From positions 1 to 43,762 of the forward strand of contig JAWKHR010000050.1 in assembly GCA_041394725.1 (NCBI GenBank): a DNA stretch of 43,762 nt, given 5' to 3'. Position 1 is the stretch's first letter. The number at the start of each line of letters is the position of its first letter. Source of the DNA: JAWKHR01 sp041394725 (lineage in GTDB: Bacteria; Acidobacteriota; Vicinamibacteria; Vicinamibacterales; SCN-69-37). The notes beneath the pieces were generated by a model. That model was given only the letters and a program-made list of their open reading frames with translations. It had not been told where the DNA came from and searched no databases. Of the stretch, positions 23,223 to 32,097 are shown piece after piece. The position numbers and the translations under genes are program-made.

Positions 23223-25694
23223 ATGGCCTCGATGGTCCAATCGCTCAGCGGCTGGTTCTCCGAACTACGGACGGCGGCGCGCACGGTCCGTCGGAACGCC
23301 CGCTTCTCCGCCTTCGTGGTCCTGATTCTGGCGATGGGCTTCGGCGGCGCGGTCGCCCTCTTCGGTCTCGTCGAGAAGGTCGCGCTGACGGAGGTGCCCG
23401 TCCCGCACGCCGATCGGCTCGTGCTGATCACCGCGCGCGACCCGAAGGGCGACCGGCAGCTCCTGCCGCTGACGTTCCTGCGGGATCTCGAGACGCACGC
23501 CGAGGCGTTCGACCATCTGTCCGGGTACACGGGTCCGATGGTCTTCGTCGCGACGCTGCCGCAAGGCATCAGCAACGTCGGCGTGGAAACCGTCACGGGC
23601 GACTTCTTCGGAATGCTCGGCGTGGCGCCGCAGCTCGGCCGTGTCCTGACGCCTGCCGACAGCGACGTGTCGGCCACGGCACAGCCGGTCCCGGCGGTGC
23701 TCGGCTACCGCTTCTGGCAGCGGGCCTTCGATGGCGACGTGTCGATCGTGGGCCGTGAGTTCCCGTTCGGCACCGGGACGGCCGTGGTCGTGGGCGTGCT
23801 GCCCCGTCGGTTCACGGGCATTGGCGTGGAGCTGGAACCGGACGTCTTCATCACGCAACAGGCCTACGCCGTGCTGAACGGCACCAGCAATCCGCGCGTG
23901 GGCGCCCGCACGAACTTCGTCATCGCTCGTCTGAAGGAAGGCATCAGCCTCGATTCCGGTGCGGCCAACCTGGCAGCGGTGTTTCCCGGCGTCCAGCGCC
24001 GCATGATGCCGCCCACGGCCACGCCGGCGGAGCGTGATGCGCTTGGCGCACTCTCGCTGCGCGCCGAGTCGTTCCGCTACGGCTTCTCGACGTTCCGCGA
24101 CAACTACGACGGCCCCCTCCGCGCGCTGACGTGGCTCGTTGGCGCCCTGCTGGCCCTGGCGACCGCGAACCTGATGGGGCTGCTCATCGCGCGCGGCACG
24201 TCGCGCCGCGCCGAACTCCGCGTCCGCCTCGCGCTGGGCGCCTCGAACCTCCGTCTCGCGCGGCAATTCGCGGCCGAGGCCTTCGTGCTGCTGGCGCTGG
24301 GCCTCGCGGTCGCCCTGCCGCTCGGGGTGTGGCTCAGCCGGACACTTGTCGCGATGTTGTGGACCGGCGTCAGCCGGCCCGAACTGTCGCTCTTTCCCGG
24401 GCCGCTCACCTGGGCCGCGATCGCGAGCGCCGCCCTGCTCGCCTTCATCAGCCTCGGCCTGGTGCCGGCCGCGATCGTCCTGCGGCAGGCCCGTCGCCCG
24501 CTGTCGGATCAGAACCGGGCCACCCGCGGCGCCCGGCGTGGTACGGCCATGCTCCTGGTCGCGCAGGTCGCGCTCTCGCTCGCGCTCGTCGCCACGGCCT
24601 CGCTGTTCGCCAAGAACCTCGGGCAGTGGTACCGGTCGGGACTCGGATTCTCCACCGACCGGGTCACCCTGCTCGGCCTGAGTCAGCAACCGAACGGCTA
24701 CAAGGGCATCGTCATCGGTCCGTACTACCAGGACCTCATCGAGCGGATCCAGACGGTTCCGGGAGTGGAGGCGGTTGGCGTGTCGTACTTCTGGGCCACG
24801 TACTCGCGGACCGTCGGACAGCCGGACGAAGTATTCGCGGCCGGCACGGACGATTCGTCCGCATCGGCCTACCTGATGTACGCGACGCCGGGCTTCCTGG
24901 ACTCCATCAGCGTGCCGCTGCGAGTCGGACGGGACTTCGACTGGGGCGACGACCCCTCGCGGCCGCCGGTGGCCATCGTGTCGGCCGGCCTGGCGGCGGC
25001 GATGGCCCCGGACGGGAACGTCATCGGCCGCCGCGTGCGCGTCGGCGCCGACGGCGACGCGCTCGAAGTCGTCGGGGTGGTCAACGACTTTCGGCTGACC
25101 GATCCTCGCGTTCCGGCCCCGGCGTTCGTCATCCGCCCGATGGCCCAACTTCCGCGACCGATCGGCCTGCCGTCCTTCACCGTGCGGTCAGGCGGACCGG
25201 TGCCGATCGACGAGATTCGCCGCGTGGTCGGGAATCAGGGGCGTGAGTACGTCCTGCGGGCCATGTCGCTCGCGGATCGCGTCGGCACACAGATGGTGCG
25301 CGAGCGACTCACGACCCGCCTCGGTGCCATGCTGGCGGGGCTGAGTCTCCTCATCGTGGGCATCGGCCTGGGCAGCCTGCTCGCGGTGACGGTCACGGCG
25401 CGCACGCGGGAGTTTGGCGTGCGCCTGGCCCTCGGGGCGTCTCCGCGAAGTCTGTGGTCAGGCGTGGCGCGCGACAGCGTGCTGCTGGCCGGCCTGGGCG
25501 TCGCACTCGGTCTGCCACTGGCCGGCGCGGCCGGCAGGATCGTCGCCGCCGTACTGATCAACGTCTCCCCCACCGACGTCACGGCGCTCAGTGTCGCGGC
25601 GACGGTCGTCCTCGCCACGGCCCTGATCGCCGCCCTCGCCCCGGCCCGCCGCGCCGCGACGACGGACCCGCTCACCGCGCTGCGCAGCGAGTGA
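23223..25694 (+). CDS. ADOP-type MacB/FtsX-like permease (second copy, no PadR)
   Basis: 823 residues from ATG at 23223, chosen because GGGGGAA is a good SD 6 nt upstream; an open frame extends further upstream but without similarity. It has a first membrane helix (AFVVLILAMGFGGAVALFGLV, about 33-53), a periplasmic MacB-like domain with TGDFFGMLGVAPQLGR, FtsX helices near 300-450 (ALLALATANLMGLLIARG and two more), a second MacB domain with VEAVGVSYFW, and C-terminal helices ending in DPLTALRSE. Unlike the gene at 16099, it has no PadR partner and lacks the long cytoplasmic N-terminus. A sigma-54-like promoter precedes it. It is intact, with no internal frameshift. Confidence 0.88.
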   Translation: MASMVQSLSGWFSELRTAARTVRRNARFSAFVVLILAMGFGGAVALFGLVEKVALTEVPVPHADRLVLITARDPKGDRQLLPLTFLRDLETHAEAFDHLSGYTGPMVFVATLPQGISNVGVETVTGDFFGMLGVAPQLGRVLTPADSDVSATAQPVPAVLGYRFWQRAFDGDVSIVGREFPFGTGTAVVVGVLPRRFTGIGVELEPDVFITQQAYAVLNGTSNPRVGARTNFVIARLKEGISLDSGAANLAAVFPGVQRRMMPPTATPAERDALGALSLRAESFRYGFSTFRDNYDGPLRALTWLVGALLALATANLMGLLIARGTSRRAELRVRLALGASNLRLARQFAAEAFVLLALGLAVALPLGVWLSRTLVAMLWTGVSRPELSLFPGPLTWAAIASAALLAFISLGLVPAAIVLRQARRPLSDQNRATRGARRGTAMLLVAQVALSLALVATASLFAKNLGQWYRSGLGFSTDRVTLLGLSQQPNGYKGIVIGPYYQDLIERIQTVPGVEAVGVSYFWATYSRTVGQPDEVFAAGTDDSSASAYLMYATPGFLDSISVPLRVGRDFDWGDDPSRPPVAIVSAGLAAAMAPDGNVIGRRVRVGADGDALEVVGVVNDFRLTDPRVPAPAFVIRPMAQLPRPIGLPSFTVRSGGPVPIDEIRRVVGNQGREYVLRAMSLADRVGTQMVRERLTTRLGAMLAGLSLLIVGIGLGSLLAVTVTARTREFGVRLALGASPRSLWSGVARDSVLLAGLGVALGLPLAGAAGRIVAAVLINVSPTDVTALSVAATVVLATALIAALAPARRAATTDPLTALRSE

Positions 25695-25740
25695 GCCTCC
25701 CGCGCAAGCCCGAGGAGAGAACGGACCGTCGACGGCGCAC

Positions 25741-25798
25741 CGAAGTTCGAAGTTCGAACTTCGCCGTCAGGAGTTTCGCAACCGTCAGTTCCCGTCAG
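25741..25798. repeat. Dispersed palindromic repeat (copy 2) plus CCGTCAG triple word
   Basis: 25741-25762 matches 7310-7331 with one mismatch and contains the same 14-bp palindrome (25749-25762). Directly after it CCGTCAG occurs three times (25764, 25782, 25792), running into the dUTPase stop codon. The gap lies between convergent genes. Confidence 0.7.
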
Positions 25799-26241
25799 CT
25801 TCCCGTCGACCCGAACCCCCCGCGCGACGGCAGCGCCGGCTCCGCCTCGCGCTCGACGAACGTGACGCGGACGAACGGGATGATCACGCCCTGCGCGATC
25901 CGATCGCCACGGCTCACGGTCACCGGAGCCCCGGTGACGTTGAGGACCTGGATCTTCACCTCGTCGGCCGGCCCGCAGTAGTCGCTGTCAACCACGCCCA
26001 CGCCGTTGGCGACGACCAGACCGCGCTTCAACGGCGTGCTGCTGCGCGCGAAGATGCCGAGGAAGTGTCCGGTGGGCACCGCGATGACGAGCCCCGTCGG
26101 GACGAGCGCGATCTGCCCCGGCGGGATGGTGACGTCGCGGCTGGCCGCGAGATCGAAGCCGGCGGACCCGGCCGTCTGGTGCGCCGGCAGGGACACGGAC
26201 GGGTCGAGGCGTGAGACGGAAATGGGGGCGGGATCAGCCAC
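25795..26241 (-). CDS. dut: dUTP diphosphatase (trimeric dUTPase)
   Basis: 148 residues from GTG at 26241, preferred because AGGGG lies upstream and homologous sequence begins just inside. All five dUTPase motifs are present: AGSAGFDLAA, ARSSTPLKRGL, GVGVVDSDYCG, RGDRIAQGVI, and the C-terminal P-loop-like RGGFGSTGS. It hydrolyses dUTP to dUMP and pyrophosphate, keeping uracil out of DNA. The ARSS form of motif 2 is a common variant. Chromosomal context; no phage genes nearby. Confidence 0.93.
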   Translation of the reverse strand: MADPAPISVSRLDPSVSLPAHQTAGSAGFDLAASRDVTIPPGQIALVPTGLVIAVPTGHFLGIFARSSTPLKRGLVVANGVGVVDSDYCGPADEVKIQVLNVTGAPVTVSRGDRIAQGVIIPFVRVTFVEREAEPALPSRGGFGSTGS

Positions 26242-26283
26242 GGAAGCCCCCTGGAGCCCGCAGCAACCAGGGCGTCGCGGAAT

Positions 26284-26436
26284 CCCCAATCACCCAATCA
26301 CCCAATCTCCCAATCACCAATCGCCCAATCACCCAATCACCCAATCGCCCAATCCCCCAATCCAGCCAGGCGCAGGACCACCCAATCCGCAATCACCCAA
26401 TCCTCAATCAATCACCAATCGCAGATCGTCAATCCC
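26284..26436. repeat. Tandem word array of degenerate CCCAATCA units
   Basis: About 18-20 copies of CCCAATCA and variants (CCCAATCG, CCCAATCTC, ACCAATCG, CTCAATCA) fill the gap between the dUTPase start and the stop codon of the S9 peptidase, which lies within the last unit. Units vary and there is no constant spacer, so this is not a CRISPR array. Unlike other arrays here it has one orientation only. Confidence 0.85.
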
Positions 26437-29409
26437 TCAATTGATTCCGCCTCCCCCGGCGTTCGGCGCGACGACCTGGCGCTTGAACATCCCGCTCACG
26501 TCCCGCGTCCCCCGCTCGAGGTACGGCACACCCTTGTCCATCCACTCCGGCAGCGGCTTGCCGAGCAGGAAGTGATCGAAGAACTCGTCCATATGGACGG
26601 TCCAGTGCTTCATGTTGTCGCGGTTGCGCAGCCCGTGCGGCTCGCCGTTGTAGTCGAACATGTAGGCTTCCTTGCCCAGCCGCCGCATCGCGCTGAAGAA
26701 CTCGATGCCCTGGTACCACGGCACGGCGTCGTCGCCGTCGTTGTGGATCGTCAGGTACGGCGTGTGCACGTTCTCCACCCAGAAGATGGGCGAGTTCTCG
26801 ATGAACTTCAGCGGCTCGTCCCACGGCGTGCCGCCGATGCGGCTCTGCGTCTTCTCGTACTGGAACGCGCGCGACATCCCCGTGCCCCACCGGATCCCGC
26901 CGTAGGCGCTGATCATGTTCGCCACCGACGCGCCCGCCTCGACCGCCGCGAACATGTCCGTCCGCGTGATGAGGTGCGTGATCTGGTAGCCGCCCCACGA
27001 GTGGCCCTGGATCCCGATCCGCTTCGGGTCGATGAAGCCCATCTCGACGACGGTGTTCACCGCCGGGATCACGCACTTCTCCGCGCTCTCACCCGGGAAC
27101 CCGGTCTCGTAGACGATATCGGGCTGCAGCACGACGTAGCCGTTGCTCACGTAGCGCGTCAGGTTGATGCTCGTGCCGACGTTCGGCGCGCGGTAGCTGT
27201 GCAGGCCCTGCGTCAGCTCCTCGTAGATGTAGACCATCAGCGGATACTTCTTCGTCGGGTCGAAGTCATCCGGCTTGATGAGCATCGCGCGCAGCGTCTT
27301 GCCGTCCGCGTTGATGTAGTCGATGAGCTCCGCCTTGCCCCAGCGGTACTCGGACTGCTGCGGGTTCGCGTCGGAGACCTTCCGCGGGCTGGTGAAGTTC
27401 GTGTCGCTCACCCAGAGGTTCGGGAACTCGTCGAACCGGCTCTCGGTGAAGACGACCACGTCGGCGTGCTTCGCCTTGGTCGGGTTGCCGAGGGCCTTGT
27501 CGAGCGCGATCAGCTTCTCCGGCGCCGCGCCGCCCGCGGCCGGCAGCCGGTAGAAGCCCTCGGCCTTCGTGCGGAAGTCGGTCGCCGAGAGCAGCAGCGT
27601 GCCCGCGGTCGGCACCGTGTCGAGGTCGGGGTCGAGCCGCAGGTAGCGGAAGACCGTCCCGGTCTTCCGGCCCTCACCGCCCGTCAGCATCCGCGCGCCC
27701 GATCCGTCCGGTCGCATCGTCCAGATGTCGTAGCGGTCGTAGAGCAGCACGTTCTCGTCGTTGGCGGTCCAGCCCATCGAGCCGTACGACCCCGGCAGGT
27801 CCGGCGTGTCGTGATCCTCCTGGCGGAAGCTCACGTCGAGGCGCGCCGTCAGGTTGGACCGCTGGCCGTCCGAGATGCGGTAGCTGAACCACTGCCCCTG
27901 CGTCTCGTCGAAGTAGAGCAGGTACTTCCCGCCCGGCGACATCGACGCGCTCTGGCCCCAGTGCTCGAGGATCTTCCGCCGCTGGCCGTTCTTCAGATCC
28001 ACCAGGTAGATGTCGTTGTAGGTCTGATCCCAGGAGATCTCCTGCTCGTACGGCAGGTCCGACGTGCCGATCGCGCGGTTCGGGTCGTCGCCCGGGTTGA
28101 CGTTCGGCAGGTCCGGCGTCGCGAGCTGGACGAACCGCTTGTCGCCGAGGTGGACGACGGCGCGGTAGGTCCGGTTGCGTTCCTGGTTCGCGCGGACCTG
28201 CTGCATCGGCTGCAGCTGCAGGTCCTTGTAGTTCCAGATGTCCACGCGCAGCGGCGCCTTGGCGCCCTCGGGCGCCGGCGCGGGCGGCGGCGGCGCGGTG
28301 CCGAGCAGCAGCCGCTTGCCGTCCTCGGAGAACCGCGGCGCGAAGTCGTCGCTCACCACCATGTGCTCCGGCATCCCGCGCGTCGTCGCCGAAACGAGTT
28401 CCTCGGCCTGCGCGCCGCCCGTCTTCCAGTAGTAGAGGCGATACGGCGCGACCGGCTTCTCGTACTCGGCCCGATCGGAGAGGAACGCGACCTGCGCGCC
28501 GGCCTCGTCGATCGCGAGGCCCTTGTAGTGCCCGCGCCCGGTCTCGAGCGTGCTGACCGCGCCATCGGTCATGTGCCGCGCGAACACGCCGTCCTTCGCC
28601 GCGTCGGTGGACGACGTCGCGTAGACGAGCCAGTTGCCGCCGCGGTCCCACTCGTACTCGACGACGTCGGGGATCGTCACGTCCTGCCCCGTCGCCAGGT
28701 TGCGGACGATGAGATCGGTGCCCGGGTCCTTCTGCTTCTCGGTCGAGGCGGTCTCGCCCGCCCCGGCTGCCTGTGCCCCGGCCGTTGGCGCGCCGGCCGC
28801 GGGCGCGCCCTGGCGCCCGCCGCCGCCCGCGCGTCCGCCGCCGCGACCGCCCCGTCCGCCACGGCCGTTGCCGCCGGCGCGGCCCTTGTGCATCGCGACC
28901 CACGTGGACGACTCGGCGGGCATCCGGAAGGTCCCGATCTGCTCGACCGTCGTCACCTGTCCGCCCGGCAGCGCCATGATGCCGACCGAGTTGCGCGCGC
29001 CGTTCCCGCCGGCGCCCCCGCGCCCGCGTCCCGCCGGCGCCGCCGCCGCGCCTTCCTCGCCCTCGGCCTCGTTCGCGTCGGCCTTCGGCGGCACGATCGT
29101 GAACAGGACGAACTTGCCGTCGGGCGTGAACTGCGGATTCGTCCCGCGCGCGTGGCGCAGTTCCTGGCCGCTCGCGACGTTGCGCACGACGACCTCGCCA
29201 TCGGCGCCCTGCGACGTCAGCGCGTAGGCCAGCCACTGGCCGTCGTCCGACAGGCGCGTCCCCTGGATCGACCACCAGTAGTCGTAGGCGTCGTAGGACA
29301 GGGGCTTCTTCGCGGCCGACTGCGCGCCGGCCGACCAGGGCGTCCAGGCGAAGGCGACGAGCGCGCACGCGGCGAAGAGCACGACTCGACGGGTGAGTCG
29401 GGAGGTCAT
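26437..29409 (-). CDS. Exported S9-family (prolyl-oligopeptidase-type) serine peptidase
   Basis: 990 residues with a signal peptide (SRLTRRVVLFAACALVAFAW, cut near GAQSA). An N-terminal beta-propeller of roughly 600 residues (WLAYALTSQ, PQFTPDGKFVLFT, SPGGKYLLYFDETQG) is followed by an alpha/beta-hydrolase domain with Ser804 in GHSWGGY, Asp about 893 in NDGDDAVPW and His925 in GEPHG. It would cut short peptides in the periplasm. Gly-Arg-Ala low-complexity inserts near residues 125 and 180-220 are unlike the family norm. CATAAT 40 nt upstream of the start overlaps the promoter of the divergent P1 peptidase gene. Confidence 0.92.
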   Translation of the reverse strand: MTSRLTRRVVLFAACALVAFAWTPWSAGAQSAAKKPLSYDAYDYWWSIQGTRLSDDGQWLAYALTSQGADGEVVVRNVASGQELRHARGTNPQFTPDGKFVLFTIVPPKADANEAEGEEGAAAAPAGRGRGGAGGNGARNSVGIMALPGGQVTTVEQIGTFRMPAESSTWVAMHKGRAGGNGRGGRGGRGGGRAGGGGRQGAPAAGAPTAGAQAAGAGETASTEKQKDPGTDLIVRNLATGQDVTIPDVVEYEWDRGGNWLVYATSSTDAAKDGVFARHMTDGAVSTLETGRGHYKGLAIDEAGAQVAFLSDRAEYEKPVAPYRLYYWKTGGAQAEELVSATTRGMPEHMVVSDDFAPRFSEDGKRLLLGTAPPPPAPAPEGAKAPLRVDIWNYKDLQLQPMQQVRANQERNRTYRAVVHLGDKRFVQLATPDLPNVNPGDDPNRAIGTSDLPYEQEISWDQTYNDIYLVDLKNGQRRKILEHWGQSASMSPGGKYLLYFDETQGQWFSYRISDGQRSNLTARLDVSFRQEDHDTPDLPGSYGSMGWTANDENVLLYDRYDIWTMRPDGSGARMLTGGEGRKTGTVFRYLRLDPDLDTVPTAGTLLLSATDFRTKAEGFYRLPAAGGAAPEKLIALDKALGNPTKAKHADVVVFTESRFDEFPNLWVSDTNFTSPRKVSDANPQQSEYRWGKAELIDYINADGKTLRAMLIKPDDFDPTKKYPLMVYIYEELTQGLHSYRAPNVGTSINLTRYVSNGYVVLQPDIVYETGFPGESAEKCVIPAVNTVVEMGFIDPKRIGIQGHSWGGYQITHLITRTDMFAAVEAGASVANMISAYGGIRWGTGMSRAFQYEKTQSRIGGTPWDEPLKFIENSPIFWVENVHTPYLTIHNDGDDAVPWYQGIEFFSAMRRLGKEAYMFDYNGEPHGLRNRDNMKHWTVHMDEFFDHFLLGKPLPEWMDKGVPYLERGTRDVSGMFKRQVVAPNAGGGGIN

Positions 29410-29448
29410 GGGCAGTCTCCTGAGTCTGACGGGGACGGAAAACCGCCC

Positions 29449-29455
29449 TATTATG
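29449..29455. promoter_or_regulatory. Overlapping divergent -10 elements (TATTAT / CATAAT)
   Basis: The same seven bases TATTATG read as TATTAT toward the P1 peptidase gene (35 nt before its ATG) and as CATAAT toward the S9 gene (40 nt before its ATG). It is the only strongly AT-rich spot in the 80-nt divergent gap. Competing or coordinated transcription of the two exported peptidases is likely. Confidence 0.45.
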
Positions 29456-29489
29456 GCGCAACGTCACTCACGCGCAAGGAGGCAGGAAG

Positions 29490-30644
29490 ATGCGGAGTCT
29501 CGTCGTCTGGACCGGGCTCGCGCTGGTGGCGGCCGGCGCCGGCGCGGCGGCGTGGCAGCGGCCGCGAGCCCGCGATCTCGGCCTCGCGCCAGGGGCCGGC
29601 ACGCCCGGGCCGCTCAACGCGATCACCGACGTCTCGGGCGTGCGCGTCGGCCACGTCACGCGCGTCGAGGGCGACACGACCCGCACCGGCGTCACGGCGA
29701 TCGTGCCGCACGGCGGCAACCTGTTCCAGGCGAAGGTGCCGGGCGCGGTGTTCGTCGGCAACGCCTTCGGCAAGCTCGCCGGCTCCACGCAGGTCGAGGA
29801 ACTCGGCACGATCGAGACGCCGATCGTCCTCACCAACACGCTCTCGGTCGGCGCGGCGCTCGACGGCGTCGTGCGCTGGTCGCTCGCGCAGCCCGGCAAC
29901 GAGACCGTGCGATCGGTGAACGCGCTGGTCGGCGAGACCAACGACGGCACGCTGAACGACATCCGCGGCCTGCACGTCACGGCCGCCGACGTGGCGCGGG
30001 CGATCGACGGCGCCACGACCGGTCCGGTGGCCGAGGGCGCGGTGGGCGCCGGGACGGGCACGATCGCGTTCGGCTGGAAGGGCGGCATCGGCACGTCCTC
30101 GCGCGTGGCGCGCGCGGCCGAAGGCACGTGGACCGTGGGCGTGCTCGTGCAGACGAACTTCGGCGGGCGGCTGACGATGGACGGCGTGCCGGTATGGCGG
30201 GAACTGCGTCCCGGCGGGGCGGGCGGCGATGATCGCGACGGCCACGCGGGAATCGACCCGGGCCTCGGCACCCCCGACGGCTCCTGCATGATCGTCGTCG
30301 CGACCGATGCGCCACTCGACGCGCGCGACCTGAAGCGCCTCGCGGCGCGCGCGGTGTTCGGGCTGGCACGCACCGGATCGACCTACTCGAACGGCAGCGG
30401 CGACTTCGCGATCGCCTTCTCGACGTTTGAAGGCAACAGAGTCGCTGGAGGCACGGCGCCGCAGAACCGCGTCGCGCTGCCGACCGACGCGATCTCGCCG
30501 CTGTTCGAGTCGGTGCTCGAAGCGACCGAAGAAGCCGTCTACAACTCGCTGCTGCAGGCCACCGACACGACCGCCAACGGGCGCACGGTGCGGGCGCTGC
30601 CGATCGAGGCCTTGAAGGACGTGCTGAAGAAGTACGGGCGGTAG
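29490..30644 (+). CDS. P1/S58-family peptidase (DmpA-like aminopeptidase), exported
   Basis: 384 residues with GGAGG SD before the ATG and a signal-peptide-like start (SLVVWTGLALVAAGAGAAA). Family motifs are ITDVSGVRVGHVT, GVTAIVPHGG, VFVGNAFGK, PIVLTNTLSVGAA and GLHVTAADV. The autoprocessing and catalytic serine is Ser265 in GTPDGSCMIV, where the precursor is cut between Gly and Ser into alpha and beta chains. C-terminal NRVALPTDAISPLFESVLEATEEA completes the fold. It releases N-terminal residues, including D-amino acids in some members. Divergent partner of the S9 peptidase; both would act on peptides outside the cytoplasm. Confidence 0.9.
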   Translation: MRSLVVWTGLALVAAGAGAAAWQRPRARDLGLAPGAGTPGPLNAITDVSGVRVGHVTRVEGDTTRTGVTAIVPHGGNLFQAKVPGAVFVGNAFGKLAGSTQVEELGTIETPIVLTNTLSVGAALDGVVRWSLAQPGNETVRSVNALVGETNDGTLNDIRGLHVTAADVARAIDGATTGPVAEGAVGAGTGTIAFGWKGGIGTSSRVARAAEGTWTVGVLVQTNFGGRLTMDGVPVWRELRPGGAGGDDRDGHAGIDPGLGTPDGSCMIVVATDAPLDARDLKRLAARAVFGLARTGSTYSNGSGDFAIAFSTFEGNRVAGGTAPQNRVALPTDAISPLFESVLEATEEAVYNSLLQATDTTANGRTVRALPIEALKDVLKKYGR

Positions 30645-30686
30645 GCGCCGCGTCGCCGGCACCATCGGAGCCGGCGCTCGTCAGGT

Positions 30687-30938
30687 AGACATGAAGGTTG
30701 TGAAGGTACTGAAGGGCATGAAGGCACCGGTGTGGCCCGGCGCTGGCGCCTCTCCCAGGCGGCCGGCCACAAGCCGGCCGGGCGAGCGTGGCTCGCCCGC
30801 CCGCGCCGGGCCGGTGTCATCCCACCAGATTCACGTCATGGCCCTTCAATATCTCCATGCCCTTCATGTCTGCTCCTGGACAAGCATCAGCGGCAGCGGG
30901 ACAGCCTCCATGCCCTCCACCACCTTCACGCCCTCCCC
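30687..30938. repeat. Inverted word arrays (ATGAAGG units) around two GC hairpins
   Basis: Left array 30687-30724 repeats ATGAAGG, TGAAGG and CTGAAGGGC words. The inverse words return at 30837-30871 (CATGGCCCTTCAAT, CATGCCCTTCATGTCT) and 30901-30938 (CTCCATGCCCTCC and similar), the last running into the stop codon of the asparaginase-like gene. Between them lie two compact hairpins: GGCCGG/CCGGCC (30761-30779) and GGGCGAGC/GCTCGCCC (30780-30798). Gap between convergent genes; no gene seen in it. Confidence 0.75.
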
Positions 30939-32065
30939 TAGGGGTTGCCCTCCAGCAGCGGCTCCACGGCCTCCAGCCGCGCGCCCTGCTCGTCGCAGAC
31001 CGCGAACTTCTGGCCGCCGCCGGGCGTGTACATCGCCACGCCCGCGTACTCGCCCTTCCGGTTGAGCACGTAGAAGTTCAGGTTGAAGTTCGGCAGCCCG
31101 CGGTCGTTGAGCAGGCGCTTCTCGATCGTGTTCTTCTGCACGCGCCGCAGCGCCTCGAGGCCCGCGTCCTTCGGTGACCGGCCGCGCCGCATCTCCTCGA
31201 CGATGAGGTAGGAGCAGAGGCCGTAGAGGTTCGCCTCGCCCCGCCCGGTGGAGCCGGCCGCGCCGACCTCGCCGTCCACGTAGAGCCCGGCGCCCAGGAT
31301 TGGCGAGTCGCCCACCCGGCCCGGAATCTTGAACGCGAGCCCGCTCGTCGTCGTCACGCCGCAGACCTCGCCCCGCGCGTTGACGCCGTCGCAGTTGATC
31401 GTCCCGAAGATGTGGTTCTCGTCGAGCAGCCCCTCGGCCACCATGTCCTGGATGACCTGCCGCTCGGCCGCGGCGCGCTCGTCGCCGCGCTTGATGTAGT
31501 GGAGCGGGTCGGTCCGCTGCTTCCACTCCAGCCACCGCTGGCGCGACGTCGGCGTGTTCAGGTCGTCCACGACCTCGATCCCGATGTTGCGCGCGAACGT
31601 CGTCGCGTCGCGGCCGACGATCAGGTGGTGGTCGGTCACGTCCATCACCGCGCGCGCCACCCGCGACGGCGTCTTCACGCCCTCGATCGCCGCCACTCCG
31701 CCGGCGCGCTTGAGCGGGCCGTGCATGCAGCACGAGTCGAGCTGCACGATGCCGTCGGCGTTCGGCAGGCCGCCGTAGCCGACGCTGGTCTCGGTCGGAT
31801 CCAGCTCCACGATGTTGACGCCGGCGATGAGCGCGTCGAGCACGTCGTCGCCGGCCATCATCTGCTCGAAGGCCGTCTCGACGCAGGTCTTCGTGCCGCC
31901 GTTCCTGAACCGGTGGCCGTTGGCCGACGAGATCACCACGGGCTTCGAGGGCCCCTGGACGATGACGGCCGGGCCGCCGCCCGACGCGAGCGGCCGCGCG
32001 GCCGCCAGAATCCCCGCTCCTGCTGTCGTCGCCATGAAGTCCCGCCGGTTCAGCTGTGACGCCAT
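30938..32065 (-). CDS. N4-(beta-N-acetylglucosaminyl)-L-asparaginase-like Ntn hydrolase with a Tat signal
   Basis: 375 residues from ATG at 32065, with a strong GGAGGAG SD. The N-terminus NRRDFMATTAGAGIL is a twin-arginine signal. The body has the isoaspartyl-peptidase/glycosylasparaginase features NGGTKTCVETAF, LDALIAGVN, VGYGGLPN, LDSCCMHG and the GRVGDSP motif (250-255). The probable nucleophile made by autocleavage is Thr222 in FGTIN. It would cleave the GlcNAc-Asn bond of glycopeptides outside the cytoplasm. It stands with the exported S9 and P1 peptidases, suggesting glycoprotein breakdown. Divergent from threonine dehydratase. Confidence 0.88.
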   Translation of the reverse strand: MASQLNRRDFMATTAGAGILAAARPLASGGGPAVIVQGPSKPVVISSANGHRFRNGGTKTCVETAFEQMMAGDDVLDALIAGVNIVELDPTETSVGYGGLPNADGIVQLDSCCMHGPLKRAGGVAAIEGVKTPSRVARAVMDVTDHHLIVGRDATTFARNIGIEVVDDLNTPTSRQRWLEWKQRTDPLHYIKRGDERAAAERQVIQDMVAEGLLDENHIFGTINCDGVNARGEVCGVTTTSGLAFKIPGRVGDSPILGAGLYVDGEVGAAGSTGRGEANLYGLCSYLIVEEMRRGRSPKDAGLEALRRVQKNTIEKRLLNDRGLPNFNLNFYVLNRKGEYAGVAMYTPGGGQKFAVCDEQGARLEAVEPLLEGNP

Positions 32066-32097
32066 GCTCCTGCTCCTCCGAAGACCACCCAGAGAGG

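Noticed and set aside
25795..26241. dUTPase as a sign of a prophage
   Set aside because: No phage structural, integrase or lysis genes nearby; motif 2 ARSS is a normal variant and codon use resembles neighbours.
26284..26436. Possible CRISPR array
   Set aside because: Units are 7-8 bp and degenerate, with no constant direct repeat, no spacers of uniform length and no cas gene in the window.
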